Source: Takakia lepidozioides
Lineage: Eukaryota > Streptophyta > Takakiopsida > Takakiales > Takakiaceae
NCBI GenBank assembly: GCA_030704615.1
Contig: CM060731.1
Coordinates: forward strand, 76,178,756-76,242,755
DNA length: 64,000 bases
Direction of reading: 5' to 3'
Shown here: in pieces, positions 45,746 to 55,479 of the stretch
Numbering within the stretch: the first letter of the stretch is position 1
Layout: each line of letters begins with the position of its first letter
The notes under the pieces: model-generated
Seen by the model: only the letters and a program-made list of their open reading frames with translations
What the model was told of the DNA's origin: nothing
The model's database searches: none
Made by a program: the position numbers and the translations under genes

Positions 45746-47805
45746 GGAGCGATTTTGTCCATCTATTTAAGAACGAAATTTTGTGTATGTCGTTCTTTTT
45801 GCATCTATCAAATTTTCATATCTCTTGGATGTAGATGTTGGAATATTCGATCTCAATTTCAATCTCCACGGGAGGTCTCCCGTCCCTAATAGAATACCAA
45901 CTCTATATATTGTTGACAATTGGATCAGGCGAACAAACAAATGGGCTTGAAGGAATTGTCGAAGTCTGGAATTAGCCGAATTCGAACGAATTTTTTTGGG
46001 AATGTTGAGGTTCGGAAACTTGGTGGAAAATTCGCGAAATGCACAGATTGTGAGATGTTCAAAGATCTTATCCAAAAGTCAATCAGCGGAACAAAGGAGC
46101 AGAGAAAGCACAAAAGGAAATTTGAGAGACATTTGAAGCATCAGGAGTCATGTCGCAGGCTTTATCATAGTTGGCGAAATGAATCAACGATGATGGGTGA
46201 GGAGTTTCTGTGTATTATACACGATAAGATGGATCACTCGAAGACTGCGTTGCCCCGGCTCCTCGTAACAAACAAGATGACATCTGGTCTCGGTTAGCTA
46301 CCTATATCCCTAACAGGTATGGTGACTCATGGCCATGGTGACGGTGCTTATGCTCAGTTCACGAACGAGTTCTGGCCAAGTGATCCTAACTTGACAATCA
46401 GCTCCTTGGCTCGTTGTCTTCGTGCTCTTGAGAAGCCCACGTGTCGAAACTCAAGAGAATTTTTTGATCATCCAATGTAGAACTCCTTTCTCGAAACTCT
46501 AATGATAGGAAAGTCTCGATGTGAGAAAGCACTGAAGTCTAGGGTATCCCAAGGCCCTGTTCGAGCAAAGCCATTACCCCGTCGACTAACCTGCAAATGG
46601 ACAATTCTTCAAGAGAGAACAAAAATCGCTGGATGCTTGTTTTTTTTTATCACTCTTGACGGCAAGAGGTGTTTTTGAAGAGATCCAGCTTGGATTCCTG
46701 ATGGTCGGTCACACCCACGAGGATATTGATGCATACTTTAGTTATCTGTCGAAGAAGTTGAAACAGAAGAGCACATATATCCTTCCGGATCTCATGCGCA
46801 TCTTTATGGAGTCTCAAAACTTGTCATTTATCCCTCAACTGATACAGGAGGTCGCAGACTTCAAGAAGTTTGTGGATGGATATATTATTGATGGGAGCGA
46901 TGCACTAATCGGCACATCTGAAATACACATCTTCAATTTCTATGTGGATTGTGACGGTTGGCCTGAAATGAAGTATAAGAAATCGGCAACCAACGCTGAC
47001 TGGCTTCTGAAGCAGGGTGCAGTCAAAATGTGGAAGGTTGCTGAGGATGGGAGGTCTCCCCTGCTACCCCAGGGGGTCTCGGAACCTGTTCCACTGCAGC
47101 CTATTTGGAAAATAAAACCAGACGCCAGGGAAAAAAAATGCCAGTATTGTAAATGGCCTTTCAAAGTACCGCGAATTCTGAAGACTTGGGATGGATCTCG
47201 ACAAGAACTACGAAAATGTCATGAAGAACTACGATGAGTATTGGAAGGATGTTCTTATTGAACTTGGTAAGCCATTGCCTAAGCCAAAGGACAAGCTGGA
47301 AAAAGGGGTTTTGGCCTTTGACTCTGTGGAAAGATAACCATGACAGAGATGTGATTAGGGTTGAATGTGAGAGTCAGGAGGAGTCAGAGGAGGAAGATCG
47401 CAACTAGCTGGATCCCTATTGTAGGCCAAAGAGTCAGAGACCTAAAGAGCCGATGAACCCATTCAAAGATATTGAAATTGGAAACTTCGTACTTGTTCGA
47501 CCACCACACACAGAGACATATCCAGTTTGGATGGGTGTGGCAATCTCTGATGTTGTTCGTGACCGTTCAGATGAGACATATCGGCAAGTCCTTCTGGAGT
47601 GGTGGAGACCTAAAGGTGCTACAGCGGAGGACGTGGACAGGTATAGAAAGTGCTGGGACAAAGCTTGGGAGTTCAATGAATCTGATCCACCAAAGTGGAT
47701 ACATACGAACAGTGTGGTGTGGACAATGCGACCTCGAAAGAACACCTCTAAGTGGAGCTATAGACGTATTGGAAAGTCCGAAGCAGTTAAAGCGAAATGA
47801 TGATT
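45746..47805 (+). mobile_element. DUF7869-type transposon-like coding region (decayed) inserted in a PPR gene
   Basis: Three open segments in different frames (45920-46297, 46656-47237, 47453-47800) plus the sequence between them make a recognisable protein. It has a Cys/His-type N-terminal part (KFAKCTDCEMFK) and an acidic HDKMDHSKTALPRL block (about 46218-46260). A MDNSSRENKNRW block follows (about 46597-46632). Next come GFLMVGHTHEDIDAYFSYL (about 46692-46748) and a C-terminal W-rich domain with LVRPPHTETYPVWMGVAI and LLEWWRP (47494-47620). The 'DN..RENKN' and 'VGHTHEDID' boxes are typical of DUF7869 proteins, widespread transposon-like proteins probably with an RNase-H-like fold. Stops (46297 and later) and frameshifts make it inactive. 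Its TGA lies exactly at the PPR junction, so no 3' UTR or terminal repeat remains on that side. Confidence 0.6.
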
Positions 47806-48260
47806 CCAGCTTTGATGATATTGGCATGCACCTCCATGCCCTGCTTCAGGTCTCCCAGGCAAGCACAAGCCTTGAGAATGCAAGCGAATGTGACCCCATT
47901 GGGCATCACCCCATCCAATCTCCTTTGCTCATACATTTCCAAAGCATCCCTACCATATCCATAGTCGCCCTATCCTGCAATCATGGCACTCCATGAGACC
48001 ACGTCTCGTGGAATCATATTGTTGAACATTTGAGGCTGCCGCATTTCGCATACATATCGATAAGGGCATTCTGCAAAATGATATCTGGGATAAGTCCAGC
48101 TTTGAGGATGTCCTTGTGCACCTCTCTGCCTTTTTTTACACCTTGTGATTACCACCATCGAGAGCTCCTGTGGTATACTCATAATCTGCAAATGTCTCCA
48201 TCTGCGGTGTGTGAAACCCCTCATCCCTTCCCCGCGCTGCAAGACACCTCGGGCATTTCA
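47806..48260 (-). pseudogene. PPR (PLS-class) pseudogene, upstream half
   Basis: On the minus strand the reading includes LDLSQISF-type text, RDVVSWSAMIAG, DALEMYEQRRLDGVMPNGVT, LKACACLGDLKQGM and EVHANIIKAG, ending at about 47806. The next PPR words (YAECGSVKHARQ) appear at about 45735 after the inserted element. Frameshifts and stops occur. It is related to the intact PPR gene at 51531 but on the opposite strand. Confidence 0.8.
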
Positions 48261-48279
48261 GGCACGTTCCAAGAGAGTT

Positions 48280-48512
48280 GAGGACGACGATGACATGGCG
48301 ATGATGACTGTGGTGAAGATGACGTGGTGGTGATGACTTGGTGACAATGGCGTAGCGAAGATGACATGACGACTATGATGTGGCGACGATGACTTGGTGA
48401 TAATGACGTGGCAAAGATGACATGGTGACTGTGACGTGGCAAAGATGACTTGGTGACAATGACGTGGCATAGATGACATGGTGACTATCACGTGGCGATG
48501 ATGACGAGGCAC
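48280..48512. repeat. ~15-bp GATGAC/GTGGC minisatellite
   Basis: About 230 bp of imperfect repeats of the form GATGACNTGGTGACNATGACGTGGC, roughly 14-15 bp per half unit. Minus-strand His/Arg-rich frames (PRHHRHVIVTMSS) are a by-product of the repeat. Confidence 0.8.
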
Positions 48513-48801
48513 TACGGCTCCCTATTCCTGCTCTATGCTATCTAGCTTCCTTGGAATAGCGTATGCCTGCACCTTAGGATAGGTGGCTTAAAGGAGGTTG
48601 TCTCGCGGGTTTGCGAGTCCGCCGGTGGGGACCCACCATGCTGCAGACCATCCCTATAGACCCATCAAGCCGCTATTAATCTAAAATGAGAGGCAAATAG
48701 GAGCCCCGGCATTTTTTAGTTGGAACAATTTTCAGTAAAGTTCATCTACTAAAGGATAGTTTGAGTGTAAAGTGATGATTAAATGGTATTGTGGTTCATT
48801 C

Positions 48802-49412
48802 CAGTGTTGGACTCGTATATCGATAAGAAATTTGTATCAATACTGGTATGTATACTGGTATGAAGTACCAGACCAGTCTGGTATCGCCTCATGCCACTAC
48901 CTAGCATATACCCGTATTGGCCTGGTATGTGCCTCCTAATACTGTGGACGACACCCTACCAATCTTGGTAGGTGGTTGAAAATCTGGTACTTGATACCAG
49001 TTTTTGTCAGGAAAACCTAGGTATCAATATCGACGACGCAGTATGCACTATGCACGATGTGGATGCAGCTTTCAATAAGCAAAATAAAAATCAGGCCGGA
49101 AGATGAAATATGTGAAGCCGGATACTTTGAGGAATAATATCAATGAGAAGCATGCTTGTACACATTTATATGACAAGTGGGAGTTTTTTTTATACCATAC
49201 CAGTATTGATATTACCTTGGTATCGATTTCTAAAAACTCTTGCTATTGATACCCCTAAAACACCACACTAATCATGTATTATTGATACCACCATGGTATC
49301 AAAATCTTAGATTTTTGCCAATACCAGTACCTCCCTGGTATCACAATTGGCCGGAGGCCTATCTACCAGTACCAGTCTGGTATGTTCAAAATACGATACC
49401 AGTCCAACACTG
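48802..49412. mobile_element. hAT-like MITE with 8-bp target-site duplication
   Basis: A 611-bp element begins CAGTGTTGGACTCGTAT and ends ATACCAGTCCAACACTG. The terminal inverted repeat is 12 bp perfect and about 17 bp with one mismatch. Perfect 8-bp direct repeats GTTCATTC flank it (48794-48801 and 49413-49420), the length made by hAT transposases. The interior is packed with TACCAG/CTGGTA and GGTATC/GATACC words that let it fold back on itself. It has no coding capacity. Confidence 0.88.
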
Positions 49413-49420
49413 GTTCATTC

Positions 49421-50519
49421 CTCTTTACCAAGCTGTTTCCACACACATACATTTGCTGCCCTACCTCAGTGACCACACTGTCGAGTGGTGTTGCTATGAT
49501 CTACAGCCACCTTCAAGGAAGAAGAGAGTGTGACAGAGAATCCTTTTGTGGGGTTCGCAATTTGCATCCACCAGGGTACAGCTCACGATCACCGCAACTC
49601 AGCTGCAGGTATAAACTTATTTTCTCGATAGCCCAGTTGCGGGGATGTTATGAAATGGCAAGACGGGTTCGGAGCAAGGACATTTCATGGAGAGACAATG
49701 GAACCAAATTCAATGGGCGGCAATGTAAGATGGAAGGCCCGAGTGACAGTGACAATGGTGGGCCTTGAGTGTGGGAGCACACTCATTTGTACACTGGCCG
49801 TCTGGGCGGCACTGGGCCAGGTTGCTTCCTTTCCTTAACCCGAGAGCCGTTCCATTCTGAGTACAGCTCAATTCTGGAAGCTCGCTCCCTTGTCTAAATT
49901 GGAGCTGGGTGCTCTCAACCTCTGATGTTGTCATAGGAACTGAAGGCAATCCAGGGCTCTATTTGGTCTGTCTGTTTGCAATCAGCGGTTCGCCAAAGCA
50001 GGACGCGCCATATTGGTTTGACTATGAAAATAGAGGGTGCCTAGCAATGGGAGTGTATTTCCAATGGTAGTCTGCGAGGGTCTGTGCAACAGACAGGTTT
50101 AGAGTTGAGGGAGGGAAACCAGCGCTGGGAGCCACCTTCATGCATTTTGTTGAAATGTAACTATAACTCACCTGACTAGTCCCAATATTCAATTCAGAAG
50201 AACTTTCCTGGGATACTCTCTTGTGTGAGGGATGACACAAAGTGCTGACCTTTTTTTTACTGAGGCATCTGCCTAGGGAGGCGGGGGGGGGGAGGCTTAG
50301 TAAGTTCTCATGTCGCTTCCCACAGCTGCAAATGCAAGAGCTATCAGCTCACACTCAGAAAACTTAGAAGCCTACTAGATGAATGTCAGAGTCTGAATGC
50401 AGACATCATCCAAACCGTGTGACAGCTGGGACACAAGTGCGTTTGGCATGGTTCCAACACTTGCTGTCTCTCCACTTGAACTTGGCTTAGTTTCTCCCTT
50501 TCCCAATGAGTTTCATTCT
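49421..50519. other. Intergenic, no gene recognised
   Basis: Sequence beyond the MITE target site. Open frames (49382-49768 and others) have no family features. A G-run lies at about 50283-50291. Confidence 0.35.
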
Positions 50520-50798
50520 TCAATCTCTCCCTCCGTTATAAGATCTCCTCATTGAATCTATCTCGAACTTAATCCTGAATTTCTCCATTTCCCCTTCAAT
50601 ATGCTGCCTTCTTAACTCTACCTCTTTCTTCACATTCTGCCTCTCCTCCTCCATCTGCTCCCTCTCCCAGTCTTTGCGCACTTTCTCCCTTTCCTCCTCA
50701 ATCTGCTTTTCCTCCAGTTCACACTCTCTCATCAGGTGCTCAACGCCTCTCTTCAATTTGTTGCTGTCACCAATAAGCTTCTTCTGCAGCATGTCCAT
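50520..50798 (-). CDS. Glu/Lys/Arg-rich coiled-coil ORF, function unknown
   Basis: A 92-residue frame starting at an ATG (MDMLQKKLIGDSNKLKRGVE) is almost wholly heptad-like and charged (EEKQIEEEREKVRKDWEREQ), predicting one long coiled coil, and ends SMRRSYNGGRD. A tandem duplicate upstream (50846-51020) encodes a similar stretch with stops, so the ORF could be the 3' end of a longer, damaged gene. Such text occurs at the C-terminus of plant trihelix or transposase-derived proteins, but nothing allows a family call. Confidence 0.35.
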   Translation of the reverse strand: MDMLQKKLIGDSNKLKRGVEHLMRECELEEKQIEEEREKVRKDWEREQMEEERQNVKKEVELRRQHIEGEMEKFRIKFEIDSMRRSYNGGRD

Positions 50799-51020
50799 CT
50801 CCTCGATTGCATGTTTCCCCTTCTCTTTCAGGTCAGCAATCTATCTCTCTAATTCCCAGTCTTCGTGCACTTTCTCCCTTTCCTCCTCAATCTGCTTTTT
50901 CTCCAGTCCACACGCGCTCCCGCTTTGTTGCTTTTCACCAATCAGCTTCTTCTGCAGCATGTCCATATCCTCCTTTGCCTTTTTCCCCTTCTCTTTCAGG
51001 TCAGCAATCTATCTCTGTTC
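50655..51020. repeat. Tandem duplication of ~180 bp
   Basis: Two units (about 50663-50845 and 50846-51020) share 'CTTTCTCCCTTTCCTCCTCA', 'CTTCTTCTGCAGCATGTCCA' and 'CTCTTTCAGGTCAGCAATCT'. The second is shortened by a small deletion in its middle. The repeat lies in and upstream of the coiled-coil ORF. Confidence 0.75.
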
Positions 51021-51530
51021 CTTTGCTCATCAGACTTCGCCCCTTGCTCTATTTCTGTCCCTTCTTGAAGCTTCGACTCCCAAGGCTTGGTTGTATTGTT
51101 GTTTCCATTGCCTCATCTCTAACTCAAACTTGATTTTTTGGTTTTATAGCCCTCCGTTTACCACAGAAATGACATGCCCATCACTCTGGATTGTGTGCAG
51201 GGCGAAGTGAGCGAGAAAAGGTACTCAGAAAACTTTGTTTGCCATAGCATTTTGGCCATAGACCCCGCGACCAATTTGGGAACGAGAGAGAAAGAGAGAT
51301 CGATTGTTGAAGGGATCTGAGTTGGGGCCAGTCCTGTGTGTCAACTACAGTGGATAGCAACCATCTATCCATTGTAAGCAGATCTGACCTAACCATGCTC
51401 AGGACAGTGTCAAACCTACACACGGGAAGGCAGAAGCTGAGGTTGGAAAAGGTCAAGAAGGTGCCGCCATGGCAGCAAGTACAACAAACATTTCACGCAT
51501 GGCATCTTCCACAGGTTCCATGGGCCCCTC
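51021..51530 (+). promoter_or_regulatory. Upstream region of the PPR gene
   Basis: About 500 bp before the start codon. It includes a purine run (GAGAGAGAAAGAGAGA, about 51285-51300). An overlapping ATG frame at 51469 lies out of frame with the PPR protein and could be an upstream ORF. No promoter element is called. Confidence 0.35.
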
Positions 51531-54500
51531 ATGGTTCCTTCACAAGCCTCGCCGAGGCTATGCTGCATGCAAGACTTGTCCTGTTCTGAGAGCTTCAATA
51601 ATAAGCTGCTTGCTCTGTATGGGACCCTTGTGCATTGGCCGAACAACGTAATGTTGAGATTTGCTTCAAACAGTTTCAAGCTGATTGCTGGGCAGTGGAG
51701 ACCAGCGGGCAGAAAGGTCCATCCCCAAGGACCAGATTTCAAGCACTGGAGCACCAGTGAGGGGATATGGATTGACAGGTACAAAGAACCTCTATGGGTA
51801 GATGCTCAGTCATGTAAGCCAGGCATCCTCACCATGACAAACTCTTTTAAAAGATGTGGATATGTGAGGAAACTATGCAGGGCTGGACAATTGAAAGAGG
51901 CGTTGCAAATTTTAACCCAAGGAGGCATTTTGGCGGACTCCAAAACTTATGTCTGTCTCTTGCAGGAGTGCACCAAGATCAAAGCCCTAGCAGAGGGAAA
52001 GCAGGTGCATGCCCACATCATCCAAAGTGGATTCAGGGCAGACATCTTTCTGCAGAACACTCTCATCAACATGCATGCCAAGTGTGGGAGCATTGTTGAT
52101 GCACGCCTAGTGTTTGACAACATGCCTGAACGAAGTCTAATCACGTGGAATATAATGATGGCAGGATATGCCAAGCAGGGATATTGTAGGGATGCCTTGA
52201 AGACCTATGAACAACTGATGTGGGAAGGAGTGAAACCCAACCAGGTTACATTTCTCTGTGTTCTCAAGGCGTGTGCCAGCCTGGCAGCCCTGGAAGAGGG
52301 CAAAGACGTTCATGCTGACATCACAAAAGCTGGAATAGTGCCAAATATCATCTTGGACACTAGCCTGATGGACATGTATGCCAAATGCGGGAGCATCGAG
52401 GATGCAAAGCGAGTGTTTGACAACATGGCTGAACGAGATGTGGTGTCATGGAATGCGATGATTGCAGGATATGCACAGCATGGGTGTGGGATGAAGGCTT
52501 TGGAGACCTATGAGCAGATGATGGGAGAAGGGGTGAAGCCCAACCAGGTCACGTTCATTTCTCTTTGTAATGCGTGTGCCGGTCTGGCAGCCCTGGAAAA
52601 GGGCCAAGAGATCCATGCTGACATCATGAAAGCTAGATTTGTACCAAATATTATTCTGGACAGCGCCCTCGTGGACATGTATGCCAAGTGTGGGAGCATC
52701 AAGGATGCAAGGGGAGTGTTCGACAATATGGCCGAACGAAATGTCGTGTCATGGAATGCAATGATCGCAGGATATGCCCAGCATGGGTGTGGGATGGAGG
52801 CTTTAGCGACCTATGAGCAGATGATGCAGGAAGGGATGAAGCCCAACCAGGTCACGTTCGTTTGCGTTTGCAATGCGTGTGCCAGCCTTGCAGCCCTGGA
52901 AAAGGGCAGGGAGATCCATATTGACATCATGCAAGCTGGAACTGTACCAAATATCATTCTGGACAGTACCCTCGTGGACATGTATGCCAAATGTGGGAGC
53001 ATCAATGATGCAAAGGGAGTGTTCGACAAAATGGCTATTCGAGATGTGGTGTCATGGAATGCGATGATTGCAGGATATGCCCAGCATGGGTGTGGGACAA
53101 AGGCTTTGGAGGCCTATGAGCAAATGATGGGGGAAGGGGTGAAGCCCAACCAGGTCACATTTGTTTCTGTTTGCAATACATGTGCCAGCCTGGCAGCCCT
53201 AGAAACGGGCAAAGACATCCATGCTGCCATCATAAAAGCTGGAATTGTGCCAAATATCATCTTGCACACTAGCCTCATTGACATGTATGCAAAATGTGGG
53301 AGCATCAATGATGCAAAAGGAGTGTTTGACAATATGGCCAAACGAGATGTGGTGTCATGGAATGTAATGATTGCCGGATATGCCCAAAATGGGCTTGGGA
53401 TGGAGGGTTTGGAGGCCTATGAGCAAATGATGGGGGAAGGGGTGAAGCCCAACCAGGTCACTTTTGTCTCTATTTGCAATGCCTGTGCAAGCCTGGCAGT
53501 CTTGGAAAATAGCAAGCAGATACATAATATCATCCTGAGAGCCGGAATTGTACCAAACATCATTCTGAGTAGTACCCTCGTGGACATGTATGCCAAATGT
53601 GGGAGCATGGAGGATGCAATGGGAGTGTTCAACAATATGGCGGAACGAGATGTGGTGTCATGGAATGCAATGATCGCAGGATATGCCCAGCATGGGTGTG
53701 GGATGGAGGCCATTGAGATTTATGAGCAAATGACACAGCAAGGGGTGAAGCCCAACCAGGTCACATTCAGTTGCATTTGCAAAGTGTGTGCCAGCCTGGC
53801 AGCCCTGGAAAAAGGGAAAGAGGTCCATACTGATATCATGAAAGCTGGGATACTATCCGACATCATTCTGAACAATACCCTTGTTGATATGTATGCTAAG
53901 TGCGGGAGCATTGAGGAGGCAAAAAGAATATTTGATGGCATGGCTGAACGAAATGTGGTATCATGGAGTGCAATCATTGCAGGATATGCCCAGCATGGTT
54001 GTGGTAGGGAGGTTCTGAAACTATTTGAAGGAATGCAAAAGGAAGGTTTGAAGCCGAACAATGTCACCTTTATATGTGTTCTCTCTGCATGTAGCAATGG
54101 GGGCCTAGTGGATGAAGGGAGACATTACTTTGATTCCCTAAGTCAAGATCATGGCCTCACTCCCACAGTGGAGCACTTTGGCTGCATGGTGGACCTTCTT
54201 GGCCGTGCGGGGCGATTGGATGAGGCAGAAGATTTCATCAACAAAATGCCAGTAGAACCAGATCCTGTGGTGTGGATGGCCCTACTTGGTGCCTGCCGAG
54301 TTCATGGCAATGTAGAGGTAGCGGAACGTGTGGCAAAGTTCTGTCTCAAGTGGGATCCACAGGATGCTGGAACTTACGTGTTGCTGTCAAACATCTATGC
54401 TGCAGTTGGCAGGTGGGATGATACTGCAAAGGTGAGGAAAATGATGAATGTCAGAGGTGTCAGAAAGGAGCCAGGTTGCTGCCACATTGAGGTTGGCAAC

Positions 54501-54875
54501 AGGGTGCACACCCTTGTGGTAGATGATAAATTGCATCCACAAATTGAGGAAATTCATGCTGAGCTGACAAGATTGTCTCAGTTGATGAATGAGGCAGTGT
54601 ACGTTCCTTACCCAGGGTTCATATTGCATAATGTGGAGGAGCAAAAGGAGCTTTCAATTTGCCACCACAGTGAGATGCTGGCCATTGCTTTTGGGCTGAT
54701 TAGCTCGGACCCTGGGAAGCCTCTCCGTGTTATCAAGAACCTTCGCGTATGTGGTGACTGCCACATGGCCACCAAGTTGGTCTCAAAGATTGTTGGGCGA
54801 GTAATTATTGTACGGGATGCAAACCGAATTCACCAATTTGAAGATGGGGTTTGTTCTTGTGGGGAATACTGGTGA
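51531..54875 (+). CDS. PLS-class PPR protein with E domains and a DYW deaminase domain
   Basis: An intronless frame of 1114 residues. The N-terminal ~100 residues lack PPRs and may hold the organelle-targeting peptide. Then come about seven P-L-S triplets of exactly 101 residues, with near-identical words (VVSWNAMIAGYAQHGCGMEA, KPNQVTF, CASLAALEKG, LVDMYAKCGSI). E motifs follow from ~865 (LLGRAGRLDEAEDFINKMP). The PG box is KEPGCCHIEVGNRVH. The DYW cytidine-deaminase domain has the zinc motifs HSE (CHHSEMLAIAFGL) and CGDCH, and ends CSCGEYW. Such proteins bind organellar RNA and edit C to U. The last tripeptide is EYW instead of DYW, and the usual 'HHF' is 'HQF'. The specific editing site is unknown. 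Codon phase and length are undisturbed across the repeats, so the gene looks functional. Confidence 0.93.
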   Translation: MVPSQASPRLCCMQDLSCSESFNNKLLALYGTLVHWPNNVMLRFASNSFKLIAGQWRPAGRKVHPQGPDFKHWSTSEGIWIDRYKEPLWVDAQSCKPGILTMTNSFKRCGYVRKLCRAGQLKEALQILTQGGILADSKTYVCLLQECTKIKALAEGKQVHAHIIQSGFRADIFLQNTLINMHAKCGSIVDARLVFDNMPERSLITWNIMMAGYAKQGYCRDALKTYEQLMWEGVKPNQVTFLCVLKACASLAALEEGKDVHADITKAGIVPNIILDTSLMDMYAKCGSIEDAKRVFDNMAERDVVSWNAMIAGYAQHGCGMKALETYEQMMGEGVKPNQVTFISLCNACAGLAALEKGQEIHADIMKARFVPNIILDSALVDMYAKCGSIKDARGVFDNMAERNVVSWNAMIAGYAQHGCGMEALATYEQMMQEGMKPNQVTFVCVCNACASLAALEKGREIHIDIMQAGTVPNIILDSTLVDMYAKCGSINDAKGVFDKMAIRDVVSWNAMIAGYAQHGCGTKALEAYEQMMGEGVKPNQVTFVSVCNTCASLAALETGKDIHAAIIKAGIVPNIILHTSLIDMYAKCGSINDAKGVFDNMAKRDVVSWNVMIAGYAQNGLGMEGLEAYEQMMGEGVKPNQVTFVSICNACASLAVLENSKQIHNIILRAGIVPNIILSSTLVDMYAKCGSMEDAMGVFNNMAERDVVSWNAMIAGYAQHGCGMEAIEIYEQMTQQGVKPNQVTFSCICKVCASLAALEKGKEVHTDIMKAGILSDIILNNTLVDMYAKCGSIEEAKRIFDGMAERNVVSWSAIIAGYAQHGCGREVLKLFEGMQKEGLKPNNVTFICVLSACSNGGLVDEGRHYFDSLSQDHGLTPTVEHFGCMVDLLGRAGRLDEAEDFINKMPVEPDPVVWMALLGACRVHGNVEVAERVAKFCLKWDPQDAGTYVLLSNIYAAVGRWDDTAKVRKMMNVRGVRKEPGCCHIEVGNRVHTLVVDDKLHPQIEEIHAELTRLSQLMNEAVYVPYPGFILHNVEEQKELSICHHSEMLAIAFGLISSDPGKPLRVIKNLRVCGDCHMATKLVSKIVGRVIIVRDANRIHQFEDGVCSCGEYW

Positions 54876-55479
54876 AAGTGAGACTGTCTTTGCTTCATAT
54901 ATCAAAACTATGGAGCTGCTTGGTTCATTCACCATTCATGGGAATGTTTGCCATGACACTGTTCAGTGCATTTCCTCTGAGGCATATTGACATTCCCAAG
55001 AGTTGATTGTGGGTTCTACCCACCAGGAGGTTGAAACTGGGTGCAAATTGAGGTATGCTCCTGCATAATCAATGGTTTACAGGATTCACTGTTCATGTAC
55101 AGGGTGGTCCAGATCATTTAAGGAAATAAAATGTGGGTGGCAGTGCTGCCGCTTTAGCTCCTAATTTGCTCACTAATGGGACAGGTGGCTGTTGTTAGAC
55201 TGCACCGTTGTCTGAAAGAGAGAGAGAGAGAAAGTTCTTATATTTCGTGCCTGACATGTGCCGGGCGAGTGTTCTGTGCTGGGGATACTCTTGGTATGTT
55301 CTACAACCTGAGAAGACTGTACTGGTGAATTGTTTGCTGTCCCCTGATTTTTTCCCCAATCTTTTTTTCATCTTCTCTACCTATCCAATAGTGTGTGACC
55401 ATAGGCATGTTTACTGCTTACACTCACATTGATCTCTCTTTCTTTTTCTGATACTGCCCATCATCCTGCATGCTACCAC
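54876..55479. other. PPR gene 3' flank
   Basis: Probably includes the 3' UTR. A (GA)n patch lies at about 55218-55232. No gene recognised. Confidence 0.4.

Noticed and set aside
48221-48512. His-rich ORFs on the minus strand
   Set aside because: By-product of the GATGAC minisatellite.
53417-54097. Antisense ORFs inside the PPR gene
   Set aside because: Shadows of the repeated PPR codons; they repeat with the 303-bp period.
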